From assembly GCF_010730195.1 (NCBI RefSeq), contig NZ_AP022613.1, forward strand, positions 1,922,001 to 1,986,000: a stretch of 64,000 bases of DNA, read 5' to 3'. Origin of the DNA: Mycobacterium conspicuum. GTDB taxonomy: Bacteria; Actinomycetota; Actinomycetes; Mycobacteriales; Mycobacteriaceae. Below the pieces are notes generated by a model. The model saw only the letters and a list, made by a program, of their open reading frames with translations, made no database searches and was not told where the DNA came from. Below, one piece after another: positions 42,357 to 52,015 of the stretch. The position numbers and the translations under genes were made by a program. How positions within the stretch are numbered: the first letter of the stretch is position 1; each line of letters opens with the position of its first letter.

Positions 42357-43655
42357 TTGGGGGTGGTCACGGTGGCCAGCTTCCCATCAGCTAGCAGTGC
42401 ACCTGGGGGCCGTCACGGCCATGTCGCCGCAGTTCCCAGGGCGCCGGCCAGCGGTGAATCCCATGGGAGACAACGTAATTGGCGGGTGCTGGCGGGTGCA
42501 GTCACCGTTGCGGCGGCTCTGGCGATCGTGGCGGTCGTGGCGGTTCAGTTTCGTGGCGGCTTTAGCTCCAGCGCGTCGGTGACGGTGGTGTCTCCGCGGG
42601 CCGGGCTGGTGATGAATCCCGACGCCAAAGTCAAGTTGCACGGCGTCCAAGTCGGCAGGGTGGCGTCGCTGGCGACGCTGCCGGACGGTCGGGCAATCCT
42701 GCACTTGGCGATGGATCCCGGCCAGCTGCAATACATTCCCGCCAACGTGCGCGTGAATATCGCATCCACGACGGTGTTCGGAGCGAAATTCGTACAGCTG
42801 GTGGCCCCCGCCCAGCCGTCACCGGAGACCATGCACGCCGGCCAGGTACTGGACGTCGGGCAGGTCACCGTGGAGATCAACACGGTTTTCCAAAAGCTCG
42901 TGGCGGTGCTGTCGAAGATCGACCCCGCCAAACTCAATGAGACGCTCGGTGCGATCGCGGCAGCAGTCAATGGACGTGGTCACGAGATTGGCCAAATGCT
43001 GTCGGATCTCGACGCGTTCCTGGCGAGGTTGGATCCGAGTCTGCCGACCCTGGACCACGACCTTGCAGTTGCGCCCGCGGTGCTCGGCGCCTACGCCGAC
43101 GCCGCTCCGGATCTGCTCGCGGCGGTCGCCAACGCCAGCCGGATCAGCCAAACCGTGGTCGACGAGCAGCACAACCTGGACGCGTTGCTGAGCGCCACAA
43201 CGGGGCTGGCTGACATCGGTCAGGACGTGCTGGCAACCAACAGGCAACCACTGACCGACGTGGTGCACCTGCTGGTGCCCACCACCGATCTGACCAATAA
43301 GTACAACCAGGCCCTCTTCTGCATGATGGGCGGATTAGTGTTGGCGGCCTACCAACCCAACCCGGTGATGCCCGGCGCCATGGTCGACGCGAGCTTCACA
43401 CTGGGCCACGAACGCTTCCGCTACCCCCAAGACTTGCCCAAAGTGGCAGCAACCGGCGGCCCGCAATGCGTGGCAGGGCTCCCCAACATCCCCTACGAAG
43501 CCCGCCCGCCCTACGTCGTCGCCGACGTCGGCTACAACCCGGCACGCTACGGAAACCAGGGGATCCTGTTGAACTCTGATCGCCTCAAAACGTGGTTGTT
43601 CGGGCCGTTACCCGGGCCACCGCGCAACAGCGCACAGATCGGGCAGCCAGGATGA
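42357..43655 (+). CDS. mceA: MceA family protein
   Basis: This encodes up to 432 residues. The start is uncertain: TTG 42357, GTG 42363 and GTG 42372 are all possible and no strong ribosome site is seen. After a basic N-terminus one membrane helix (AGAVTVAAALAIVAVVAVQF) leads into the Mce/MlaD domain (SVTVVSPRAGLVMNPDAKV, then GVQVGRV). A helical Mce C-terminal domain follows. Mce proteins form a hexameric periplasmic tube carrying lipids or sterols through the cell envelope. Normally two yrbE permease genes precede mceA; here an SDR does. The stop overlaps mceB (ATGA). Confidence 0.85.
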   Translation: MGVVTVASFPSASSAPGGRHGHVAAVPRAPASGESHGRQRNWRVLAGAVTVAAALAIVAVVAVQFRGGFSSSASVTVVSPRAGLVMNPDAKVKLHGVQVGRVASLATLPDGRAILHLAMDPGQLQYIPANVRVNIASTTVFGAKFVQLVAPAQPSPETMHAGQVLDVGQVTVEINTVFQKLVAVLSKIDPAKLNETLGAIAAAVNGRGHEIGQMLSDLDAFLARLDPSLPTLDHDLAVAPAVLGAYADAAPDLLAAVANASRISQTVVDEQHNLDALLSATTGLADIGQDVLATNRQPLTDVVHLLVPTTDLTNKYNQALFCMMGGLVLAAYQPNPVMPGAMVDASFTLGHERFRYPQDLPKVAATGGPQCVAGLPNIPYEARPPYVVADVGYNPARYGNQGILLNSDRLKTWLFGPLPGPPRNSAQIGQPG

Positions 43656-44680
43656 GGCGGCCAGTGGGCGGCCCGTTGGTCAAGTTCGGGATCTTCGCAC
43701 TCGTCATGACCGCGTTGACCACTTTCCTGTTCATGATCTTCGACCAGTACCGCAGCGGCGCGACCAACGCATACTCCGCGGTGTTCAGCGACGCGTCACG
43801 ACTCAAGCCCGGTGATTCGGTGCGGGCGGCCGGAATACGGGTCGGGACTGTCAACAGCGTCGCCCTACGCGGCGACCGCACCGTTTTGGTGGATTTCGAC
43901 GCCGACCGCGACGTGGCACTCACCACCGGAACCAAAGCCGCGGTGCGCTACCTGAACCTGGTAGGGGACCGCTATCTCGAACTGGCCGATGGCCCCGGCT
44001 CGACACGAATCCTGGGCCCTGGCGCACAGATTCCCCTCGACCACACCGCGCCGGCGCTCGACATTGACTTGCTGATCGGCGGGCTCAAACCGGTGACCCA
44101 GGGCCTGAATCCTCAAGACGTCAACGCCTTAACGCAATCGCTGCTACACGTGTTGCAAGGCCAAGGCCAACCCCTGCAGTCGCTGCTGGCCAATACGTCG
44201 TCGTTCACCAGCGCCTTAGCCGACAACGACCAAGTCGTCCAGCAGCTCATCGACAACCTGAACACCGTCGCGGCGACACTGTCCAGCAACGGGAGTCAGT
44301 TCTCCGCCACAGTGGACCGCTTACAGCGGTTCGTCTCTGGGCTGGCCGCCGACCGCGATCCCATCGGCGCGGCCATCGAATCGTTGGACAACGGAACCGC
44401 CTCGCTGGCAGATCTTCTCGCCAACGCCCGCGCACCGCTGGCCGGCACCATCAACGAGCTCAACCGACTGGCCCCGCAGCTGGACCTGCACAAAGACCAC
44501 ATCGACGCCGGACTGCAACGGGAACCCGACAACCTACGCAAGCTGGTGCGCCTGGGCGCCTACGGCAGCTTCTACAACTACTACCTGTGCGGCGTGCAAA
44601 TCCGGGTGACTGACCTTCAGGGCGCCACCGCGGTATTTCCTTGGATCAGGCAACAGACCGGAAGGTGCGCCGACAACTGA
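43652..44680 (+). CDS. mceB: MceB family protein
   Basis: This encodes 342 residues from ATG 43652, overlapping the mceA stop. One N-terminal membrane helix (FGIFALVMTALTTFLFMIF) precedes the MlaD domain (FSDASRLKPGDSVRAAGIRVG, then VRYLNLVGDRYLEL). The C-terminal helical region contains repeated Asn/Gln/Leu-rich coiled-coil segments. It is part of the A-F hexamer. The order A-B-C-D-E-F is kept without interruption. Confidence 0.9.
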   Translation: MRRPVGGPLVKFGIFALVMTALTTFLFMIFDQYRSGATNAYSAVFSDASRLKPGDSVRAAGIRVGTVNSVALRGDRTVLVDFDADRDVALTTGTKAAVRYLNLVGDRYLELADGPGSTRILGPGAQIPLDHTAPALDIDLLIGGLKPVTQGLNPQDVNALTQSLLHVLQGQGQPLQSLLANTSSFTSALADNDQVVQQLIDNLNTVAATLSSNGSQFSATVDRLQRFVSGLAADRDPIGAAIESLDNGTASLADLLANARAPLAGTINELNRLAPQLDLHKDHIDAGLQREPDNLRKLVRLGAYGSFYNYYLCGVQIRVTDLQGATAVFPWIRQQTGRCADN

Positions 44681-45777
44681 TGCTGAAGTATCGCGGATCC
44701 AGACTCATCAAGCCCGGCTTCATCGGAGCCGTGTTGATCGCGCTCGTCATCGCTGTGGGACTGCAGCCCGAGCAGTTGACAGCGTGGGCGACCGCGATCC
44801 GATACCAAGCGTTGTTCACCCAAGCCGGCGGGCTGGACGCCGGCAACGACGTCACGGTGTCGGGGATCAAAGTCGGCACAGTATCCGATGTCACACTCGA
44901 CAACGGCCAAGCCCTAGTGCGCTTCACCATCAAAAGTACGGTGGCACTAGGAGATCTCACCACCGCCCACATCCGCACCGGATCACTGCTGGGAAAGCGG
45001 GTGTTGACATTGGAGCCCGCCGGCGCCGCCCGGTTGCGCCCATTGGAGGTCATCCCGACCTCACGCACCTCCTCGCCCTATTCGGTGACCGAGGCGGTCG
45101 GTGACCTCACCACCGATATTGCCGGCACTGACACCCAGACACTCAACCAGTCCCTGGACACGCTCTCGGCCACCATCGACGCGATCGCCCCGCAACTAGG
45201 CCCGACCTTCGATGGGGTCACCCGGCTGTCGCGGGCTCTCAACGCCCGCAACCACACTCTGGGCGAGCTGTTCAAAAACGTCCGCGAGGTCAGCGCCGTC
45301 CTCTCGGCGCGCAGCGCCCAGGTCAACACCTTGATCCTCGACGCCAACGATCTGGTGAACGTCCTGACAGATCAGCGTCGGGCCATCGTCGAACTGCTCG
45401 CCAACACCTCGGCAGTAGCCAAACAACTGTCCGGCTTGGTTCACGATAACGAAGCAAAGCTGGCACCCACCCTGGACAAACTCAACGCTGTGATCGCCGT
45501 GCTGCAAAAAAACAACGACAACATCGCCAAATCCCTACCCGGGTTAGCCCAATACGAACTGACCTCCGGCGAACTGGTGTCCAGCGGCCCCTACTACCAG
45601 GCCATGATCGCTAACCTGGGCATACCTGAACTCCTCCAACCATTTTTGGATTATGCATTCGGATTCCGCAGGGGCACCAACGCCGGCCAACCACCCGATC
45701 ACGCCGGACCGCGCGCCGAAATACCTTTCCCGGTCAACGGAATCCCCAAACCCGGCGAACGGTGGGGCGGCCAATGA
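44680..45777 (+). CDS. mceC: MceC family protein
   Basis: This encodes 365 residues from ATG 44680, which overlaps the mceB stop (TGATG). The membrane helix is FIGAVLIALVIAVGL. The MlaD domain shows FTQAGGLDAGNDVTVSGIKVG and LLGKRVLTLEP. A long helical C-terminal domain follows, with an ISTSERQ-free, Asn-rich end. There is no proline-rich tail of the length seen in the next genes. It overlaps mceD by four bases. Confidence 0.9.
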   Translation: MLKYRGSRLIKPGFIGAVLIALVIAVGLQPEQLTAWATAIRYQALFTQAGGLDAGNDVTVSGIKVGTVSDVTLDNGQALVRFTIKSTVALGDLTTAHIRTGSLLGKRVLTLEPAGAARLRPLEVIPTSRTSSPYSVTEAVGDLTTDIAGTDTQTLNQSLDTLSATIDAIAPQLGPTFDGVTRLSRALNARNHTLGELFKNVREVSAVLSARSAQVNTLILDANDLVNVLTDQRRAIVELLANTSAVAKQLSGLVHDNEAKLAPTLDKLNAVIAVLQKNNDNIAKSLPGLAQYELTSGELVSSGPYYQAMIANLGIPELLQPFLDYAFGFRRGTNAGQPPDHAGPRAEIPFPVNGIPKPGERWGGQ

Positions 45778-47222
45778 TCACGCGCAACCGGGTCGCCCGG
45801 GTCGTTGCCGCCGTGCTGGTCGCATTGATCGGTGCTGCGACTTTGCTCCTCGTGCGCGAAACGTTCTGGCGCCCCACAACAATCAGCGCCTACTTCGTGT
45901 CCGCAACAGCGATCTATCCCGGCGATGACGTCCGCGTCGCCGGGATCAAAGTCGGGCGCATCACCTCCATCCAGCCCCAGGGCTCACACGTCAAGATGAC
46001 TCTCACCGTCGAGCATGGCGTCCCCGTCCCCGCTGATGCTAAAGCAGTGATCGTGGCGGCCAATCTGATCTCGGCGCGATATGTCGAACTGACCCCCGCC
46101 TACCGACGCAGCGGCCCTACCTCAGGGGGGCCCACGATGCCCAACGGGGCTGTGATCCCGACCGAACGCACCGCCGTGCCCGTGGAATGGGATCAGGTCA
46201 AAGACCAATTGATGCGGCTGGCAACAGAATTGGGACCCAACAGCCAAGTTTCGACACCCTCGATCGCGCGTTTTATCGACAGCGCAGCCAACGCATTGGG
46301 GGGCAACGGCGACAAGCTGCGCCAGATGCTGGCCCAGCTTTCAGGTGTAGGACGGATCCTGGCCGACGGTAGCGGCAACATCGCCGACACCATCAAGAAC
46401 CTCCAGACCTTCGTGACCGCGCTTCGCGACAGCAACCAACAGATCGTGCAATTCCAAAACCATTTCGCCACGTTGACCAGCGTGCTCAACAACAACCGAT
46501 CCGACCTCGACGCGGCGCTGACCAACCTTTCGCAAGCCGTCGGCGAGGTCCAACGCTTCGTCGCCGAGACCCGCGACAAGACAAGCGAGCAAGTCCAGCG
46601 GCTGGCCGATGTGACGAGCAACCTTGTCGCGCACCGCCAAGATATCGAGCAACTCCTGCACGTCGCGGGCACAGCGGTGGCCAACGGCTACGCCGACTAC
46701 AACCCCGATACCGGAACCATCCTCGGATCGGTCTCGCTCAACAACTTCAGTAGCCCAACGCAATTCCTGTGCGCGGCGATCGGTGCGGTCGAAAACACCA
46801 CAGCGCCCGAGACGGCCAAACTGTGCGGGCTCTACCTCGGTTCTGCGCTGCGCCAATTGAACTTCAACAACATGCCGATCCCGTTCAACCCATATCTGGC
46901 ACCTGCACCGCACAACCTGCTCTACACCGACCCCAGCCTGGCCCCCGGCGGCGGCGCTCCCGCCACGACCGAACCTCCGCCGGCGGTGTCGGCCTACACC
47001 GGACTCAACGGCGATCAACCCCCACCGCCGGGCTGGAATCGACCCCCAGCACCGCCAGGCCTATATGCACCGACGCCGGCCTTCCCCTACCCGGCGCTGT
47101 ATCCCGGAGCCCCTCCTCCCACACCGCCCAACGTGGAGAACATGCTGCTCCCCGGGGTAGCCGCACCACCGGGACCGCCCACACCGCCCGGGCCGCCCAG
47201 CGAAGGGACCCCACCGTCATGA
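45774..47222 (+). CDS. mceD: MceD family protein
   Basis: This encodes 482 residues from ATG 45774. The membrane helix VVAAVLVALIGAATLLLV is followed by the MlaD domain (FVSATAIYPGDDVRVAGIKVG). The last 100 residues are very rich in proline with repeated PPGPP-type stretches. That tail is probably disordered and periplasmic, as in other mycobacterial MceD proteins. It overlaps mceE (ATGA). Confidence 0.9.
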   Translation: MITRNRVARVVAAVLVALIGAATLLLVRETFWRPTTISAYFVSATAIYPGDDVRVAGIKVGRITSIQPQGSHVKMTLTVEHGVPVPADAKAVIVAANLISARYVELTPAYRRSGPTSGGPTMPNGAVIPTERTAVPVEWDQVKDQLMRLATELGPNSQVSTPSIARFIDSAANALGGNGDKLRQMLAQLSGVGRILADGSGNIADTIKNLQTFVTALRDSNQQIVQFQNHFATLTSVLNNNRSDLDAALTNLSQAVGEVQRFVAETRDKTSEQVQRLADVTSNLVAHRQDIEQLLHVAGTAVANGYADYNPDTGTILGSVSLNNFSSPTQFLCAAIGAVENTTAPETAKLCGLYLGSALRQLNFNNMPIPFNPYLAPAPHNLLYTDPSLAPGGGAPATTEPPPAVSAYTGLNGDQPPPPGWNRPPAPPGLYAPTPAFPYPALYPGAPPPTPPNVENMLLPGVAAPPGPPTPPGPPSEGTPPS

Positions 47223-48577
47223 CCGCTAGCTCACGCACGCGCACCCTGCTGGGCCTGGGCACCCTGGCGGTACTGACAGTCACCGGCTGCACCTTCCACG
47301 GCCTGAACTCGCTTCCGCTGCCCGGCGCGGTCGGAAACGGCCCGAATGCCAACATCTATCACGTCGAAATCGCCAACGTCGGCACCCTGGAATCCAATTC
47401 CCCGGTCATGATCCACGACGTCATCGTCGGCAGCGTCGGCAAGATGACATTTCAAAGCTGGCATGCCGACGTCGAGGTCCGCGTCAAACCCGGCACAGTC
47501 ATCCCCGCCAACGCGGAGGCCACCGTCGGGCAGACCAGCCTGCTGGGATCGATGCACCTCGAGCTCGATCCGCCCGCTGACCAGCCGCCGGCCGCACCAC
47601 TGAAACCGGGCGCCACCATCCCGCTGAGCAAATCATCGTCCTACCCCTCCACCGAGCAGACGCTGGCCTCCCTGTCAGCAGTCGTCAACACCGGGGGCCT
47701 GGGCCAGGTCGGCGACATCATCCACAACTTCAACACCGCACTGTCCGGACACCAGGACGCGGTGCGCGATCTGATCACCCGCCTCGACCGCTTCGTGACA
47801 GTACTGAATAACCAGCGCGACGCCCTCGTGGCCTCCATCGAGCAGCTCAACCGGCTCACCGCCACACTGGGCGGACAGCGCGACGTGATCACTGAGGCGT
47901 TGCGCAAGTTGCCGCCCGCGCTCGAGGTTCTCATCGCTGAGAAACCGCGCATCATCAACGCGCTGAACAAGCTGCGAGTATTCGCCGACACCGCGGCGGC
48001 CGTGGTCAACGACACCCAGGCCGATCTGGTCAAAAACCTGAAAAACCTGGAACCGACGATGCACGCGCTCGCTGATGTCGGACCCGGAATCGACGATGCG
48101 CTCGTCGAATTCCTGGTGTTTCCATACGGCCAGAACCTCATCGACCGTGGACTCAAGGGTGACTACATGAACCTGTTCGCAGTCGGCGACATCACGGTGC
48201 CCAGGCTTAAAAAGACCGCCCTGCTGGGCACCCGTTGGGGCCTGGAAGGCGCACAGATTGTGCCCGCACCGGGAGACCCCGGCTATGACTGGTACTACAC
48301 CAACAATCCGCTCTATGTCGGCGTGCAGTCGGTGCCGCCCAGCGGCGTCACAGTCCCACCCCCGCCTCCGCCGTTGGGGCCGATGGTGCTCACGCCGGGT
48401 GGACCCGTGCCATCGAGCCCGCCCCCACCAAGCGTGCCGCTCTCGTTAACGCAGCCCCCGCCGTGGGCGGTCCTGCCCAATCCCGCCGCACCGCAGCCTC
48501 CTTCCGGCCCCGTGCCCGCCGCGCCGAATTCCCCTCCGGCGCCGGTGTTCCCGCCGATGGACGAAGGTGACCGCTAG
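47219..48577 (+). CDS. mceE: MceE family lipoprotein (LprK-like)
   Basis: This encodes 452 residues from ATG 47219. The N-terminus is a lipoprotein signal with lipobox LTVTGC and lipidated C24, as expected for the MceE position. The MlaD domain (VEIANVGTLESNSPVMIHDVIVG) and the helical domain follow. The C-terminal 80 residues are proline-rich. The lipid anchor is thought to fix the Mce tube in the inner membrane outer leaflet. It ends directly at the mceF start. Confidence 0.9.
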   Translation: MTASSRTRTLLGLGTLAVLTVTGCTFHGLNSLPLPGAVGNGPNANIYHVEIANVGTLESNSPVMIHDVIVGSVGKMTFQSWHADVEVRVKPGTVIPANAEATVGQTSLLGSMHLELDPPADQPPAAPLKPGATIPLSKSSSYPSTEQTLASLSAVVNTGGLGQVGDIIHNFNTALSGHQDAVRDLITRLDRFVTVLNNQRDALVASIEQLNRLTATLGGQRDVITEALRKLPPALEVLIAEKPRIINALNKLRVFADTAAAVVNDTQADLVKNLKNLEPTMHALADVGPGIDDALVEFLVFPYGQNLIDRGLKGDYMNLFAVGDITVPRLKKTALLGTRWGLEGAQIVPAPGDPGYDWYYTNNPLYVGVQSVPPSGVTVPPPPPPLGPMVLTPGGPVPSSPPPPSVPLSLTQPPPWAVLPNPAAPQPPSGPVPAAPNSPPAPVFPPMDEGDR

Positions 48578-50218
48578 ATGCTCACTCGGCTCGTACGTGT
48601 TCAGCTGGTGATCTTCACCATCGCCTCGATCATCGGACTGGTGGTGATGGTCTTCACCTATCTACAGGCACCCACCTTGCTGGGCGTGGGCCGCATCACT
48701 GTCACAGTGGAGCTGCCCGATACCGGCGGCCTGTATCGCTTTTCCAATGTCACCTACCGCGGAGTGGAAGTCGGCAAGGTCACCGCGGTCAACGTGACTC
48801 ACACCGGCGCCAAAGCCACGCTCTCGCTTGCCACCTCACCTAAGGTTCCCGCAGCTCTTCACGCCGACGTGCGCAGCATCTCCGCGGTCGGCGAACAATA
48901 CATCGACCTGCAACCCCGCAACGACGCGCCACCATACCTACATGACGGCTCGGTCATTGCCATGGCCGACACCACGATCCCCCAAGACGTGGGGCCGCTG
49001 CTCGACCAGACCAGTGCGCTGATCGACAGCATCCCGAAAGAAAAGCTCGGCCAGCTACTCGACGAATCGTTCAGGGCCTTCAACGGCGCCGGCTACGACC
49101 TCGGTTCATTAGCCGATTCCGCGGCAAAGCTGTCCGCCGACGCCAACGCAGTCGCCGACCACAGCCGCGACCTCGTCCAAGACAGCGCGCCACTACTGGA
49201 CTCACAGGCCGACACCACCGACGCCATCCGGATCTGGGCACACAGCCTGGCCGGCCTCACTGGCCAGCTCGTCACCAACGATCCGCAACTGCGAACCCTG
49301 CTGCGCACCGGCCCCGGCGCCGCCGAAGAGGCATCACGCCTGCTCGAACAGCTCAAACCCACGTTACCGGTGCTGCTGGCCAACCTGAGTTCAGTGGGCC
49401 AGGTTTTGGTGACCTACCGGCCCGACGTCGAGCAGGTGCTGGTGTTGTTCCCGCCGTTTCTGGCCAACCTGCTCTCCGAAGCCGGCGACCATAACCCCAC
49501 CGGCATCGGACAAGGCGACTTCACACTCAGCATCGCCGACCCCCCATCGTGCACAGTCGGATTCCTCCCACCCAACCAATGGCGTTCTCCCGCTGACACC
49601 ACCGTGATCGACACCCCCAAAAACTTGTATTGCAAGCTGCCCCAGGACTCACCGCTGGCTGTGCGGGGGGCCCGCAACTATCCTTGTATGGGCAAACCCG
49701 GCAAGCGGGCACCGACCGTAGAAATCTGCGACAGCGACAAGCCCTACGAACCCCTGTCCATGCGTGAACACCTCCTAGGGCCCTACCCGCTGGATCCGAA
49801 CCTGCTGGCACAAGGCGTGCCGCCCGATGACCGCATCACCGAGCGCGACCACATTTTCGGCCCCGTAGAGGGCACACCGCCGCAAACAGCGCCCGAGCCG
49901 GGGGCACCACAGCAGCCTCCGCCAGGGGCACCGCTTCCTGCGGAACCACCCGAGGGTGCCAACAGCCCCGCGCCCCCGGCCGGTGCGCCCTCACCGGCGC
50001 CTATCCCGCCGACCGACACCGGCGGCGCCGCCCCTGCAGCGCCAAGTGCGTTGCGCAGCAACAGTTCTCGCCACCAGCCCTCGCTAGCCTTCGCCCAATA
50101 CGACCCTGCCAGCGGAACCTATGTGACACCTGACGGTCAGACCTACCGGCGATCGGACCTGGCCACTCGAGAGGCGGCCACAACATGGCAAGACCTGATA
50201 TTGCGACAACACACATGA
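48578..50218 (+). CDS. mceF: MceF family protein
   Basis: This encodes 546 residues from ATG 48578, immediately after the mceE stop. The membrane helix is LVIFTIASIIGLVVMVFTYL. The MlaD domain includes YRFSNVTYRGVEVGKV and SAVGEQYIDL. A helical part follows, then a cysteine-containing region (near PPSCTVGF) and a proline-rich tail ending near a DGQTYRRSDL segment. The six Mce genes together encode one complete hexamer. No yrbE or mceG gene is in the window, so the permease and ATPase must come from elsewhere. Confidence 0.9.
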   Translation: MLTRLVRVQLVIFTIASIIGLVVMVFTYLQAPTLLGVGRITVTVELPDTGGLYRFSNVTYRGVEVGKVTAVNVTHTGAKATLSLATSPKVPAALHADVRSISAVGEQYIDLQPRNDAPPYLHDGSVIAMADTTIPQDVGPLLDQTSALIDSIPKEKLGQLLDESFRAFNGAGYDLGSLADSAAKLSADANAVADHSRDLVQDSAPLLDSQADTTDAIRIWAHSLAGLTGQLVTNDPQLRTLLRTGPGAAEEASRLLEQLKPTLPVLLANLSSVGQVLVTYRPDVEQVLVLFPPFLANLLSEAGDHNPTGIGQGDFTLSIADPPSCTVGFLPPNQWRSPADTTVIDTPKNLYCKLPQDSPLAVRGARNYPCMGKPGKRAPTVEICDSDKPYEPLSMREHLLGPYPLDPNLLAQGVPPDDRITERDHIFGPVEGTPPQTAPEPGAPQQPPPGAPLPAEPPEGANSPAPPAGAPSPAPIPPTDTGGAAPAAPSALRSNSSRHQPSLAFAQYDPASGTYVTPDGQTYRRSDLATREAATTWQDLILRQHT

Positions 50219-50763
50219 AAACACCGGCGCGGGAACCCCAAAGCACACCCAACCGAGCACTATCGGCCACGATTGCGGTGGCCGCGGCCATCGGCACCGC
50301 GGTAGTGATGGCGCCGCCCGCCGGGGCGGCCTTTTGCGACCCGCCACTCAACGGAACCTTCGCAGCAGTCTCCGATGGGAAATGGGCCAAGACCAACGAC
50401 GTGTTTCACGACGAGGCACCGGTCAACAGCACATGGACCGTCAGCACATCATGCACCGCCGATTTCCCTAACTGCGCTGGACAGGTCGCCAGCAGCCAGG
50501 GATGGAGCGCGCCGGCGATCTGCCAAGCCGGCGGGATGTGGTACGTACGACGCCATCTCGACCACTGGGAACGCTGCGGTGATGGCACCGACGCGCCCGG
50601 CGACCAACTGTTCTACTTTTCGCCACAGTTGTCGGGCGCATCAAGCTTTTCTGCTGTGGCAACCTTCTATGGCCTCGATAGGACGGTCGGCCCCAGCGGG
50701 GGATGCGGCATCAACAAACCCCTGGTCATCGAAATACCGTTCCAGCTGACCAAGATCGGGTGA
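50215..50763 (+). CDS. Secreted protein downstream of mceF
   Basis: This encodes 182 residues from ATG 50215, overlapping the mceF stop; ATG 50185 is an alternative. A signal peptide is clear (SATIAVAAAIGTAVVM ending near PAGAA). The mature part has about six cysteines (for example FCDPP, TSCTADFPNCAG and GCGIN), suggesting disulfides in the cell envelope. Proteins of this kind follow several mycobacterial mce operons, but their function is not established. Cotranscription with mceF is very likely. Confidence 0.75.
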   Translation: MKTPAREPQSTPNRALSATIAVAAAIGTAVVMAPPAGAAFCDPPLNGTFAAVSDGKWAKTNDVFHDEAPVNSTWTVSTSCTADFPNCAGQVASSQGWSAPAICQAGGMWYVRRHLDHWERCGDGTDAPGDQLFYFSPQLSGASSFSAVATFYGLDRTVGPSGGCGINKPLVIEIPFQLTKIG

Positions 50764-50858
50764 TCCGTGGTGGACCCCGTCTACGCCCAGATCGGTGTGT
50801 GCCGCGTACCGCCGCCACTTCGCGGCCCACGGGCCAACCATCAACTTCTGGCCACACC

Positions 50859-51635
50859 GTGAACGCCGAGAACACGACCCGCCTTCATGCAGAGACAACC
50901 GGAATCACATTTCCCGGTCTTGTGCTGATCCACGGTGCCATGCATGCTGCCGACTGCTGGGATCTCCTTACTGCCGAGTTAGCGAAAGCGGCCCCGGCGT
51001 TGCGTGTGCTGACTGTGGACCTTCCGGGCCGCCGCACCAAACCCGGCGACCTAAACAATGCTCGGATAGCCGACTGGGCTGACTCTGTTGTGGCCGACAT
51101 CAACGCCGCGGGATTCGGTGATGTTGTGGTGGCGGGGCATTCGATCGCCGGTCTCACCGTGCCGAAAGTCATCGCAAAGCTAGGCCCCGAGCGAGTATGC
51201 GAAATAATTTTCATTGCCGCCGTCATTCCCACCCAGGGATGGTCGAGTCTGTCCAGGGTCCCCGCGCCTTTGGTGCCGCTCACCCGCTTGGCGGCATCTG
51301 CTGGCAAACCTATCCAGATGCCCGGTGCCGTTGCCCGACTTGTGTTGTGCAACGGCATGACACGCGCGCAGCGTCGGGTCGCGTTGTCGAAACTGCACCC
51401 GGAGTCCTCGAAGATCCTGATCGAAGCTGTCGATCGAAGCGACATGCCGACCACGGTGCGCCGCACCTGGATCATGACGGGAAAAGATCGAACGTTGTCG
51501 CCGCGCCGACAGCACGACTGCATCGACGCATTAGGCGGCGTTGACACACTGCTGTGCATCGATACGTGCCACGATGCCATGATCAGCGAGCCGAAACGCC
51601 TTGCCGCGATCCTGGCCGAGCGATGCAGGCTCTGA
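50859..51635 (+). CDS. Alpha/beta hydrolase
   Basis: This encodes 258 residues from GTG 50859; the frame is open upstream but overlaps the preceding gene. The oxyanion segment is LIHGAMHAADCW, the nucleophile elbow is GHSIAG (serine), and the histidine candidate is in DTCHDAM near the C-terminus. It resembles esterases of the salicylate-esterase type (alpha/beta hydrolase fold 6). It follows the mce operon in the same direction with a gap of about 95 bases. The substrate is unknown. Confidence 0.78.
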   Translation: MNAENTTRLHAETTGITFPGLVLIHGAMHAADCWDLLTAELAKAAPALRVLTVDLPGRRTKPGDLNNARIADWADSVVADINAAGFGDVVVAGHSIAGLTVPKVIAKLGPERVCEIIFIAAVIPTQGWSSLSRVPAPLVPLTRLAASAGKPIQMPGAVARLVLCNGMTRAQRRVALSKLHPESSKILIEAVDRSDMPTTVRRTWIMTGKDRTLSPRRQHDCIDALGGVDTLLCIDTCHDAMISEPKRLAAILAERCRL

Positions 51636-52015
51636 ACACCGATATCCGAATGGCCTTTTGCAAGCAGTCCGCCGCTGCTCGCGGGCCCACCGCTTCGATC
51701 AGCATCAAAATCCCCCGGCGGGGAGTGGCCCTCGCAATTTGATAAGCCGTCTGCCTGATCCACGTCCCGTTGCAAGCCCTCTCATCTGGTGAAGCCACTC
51801 CACGTCAACGACCAAGATCACCGCGTGCTAGCTTGTTGTAATACGTTGTACTTGAACGGAATAGGAAACGCGCAGCGTGTGTCAGTAACACGCCAAATTC
51901 AATCTCGCCGTATTCCTCCGGATCGAGGCGTCGACCCCCATCGACATGGCACGGTGGCCGCCTTCGGCGGCTGCTCGGCGTCTATCTAGCAGACCAGCTG
52001 TGCAACTGACGGGCA
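51636..52015. other. Convergent gap without a recognisable gene
   Basis: About 380 bases lie between the hydrolase stop and the GMC oxidoreductase stop. Several short frames exist but none shows a ribosome site or family likeness. I see no clear terminator hairpin. Confidence 0.4.
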
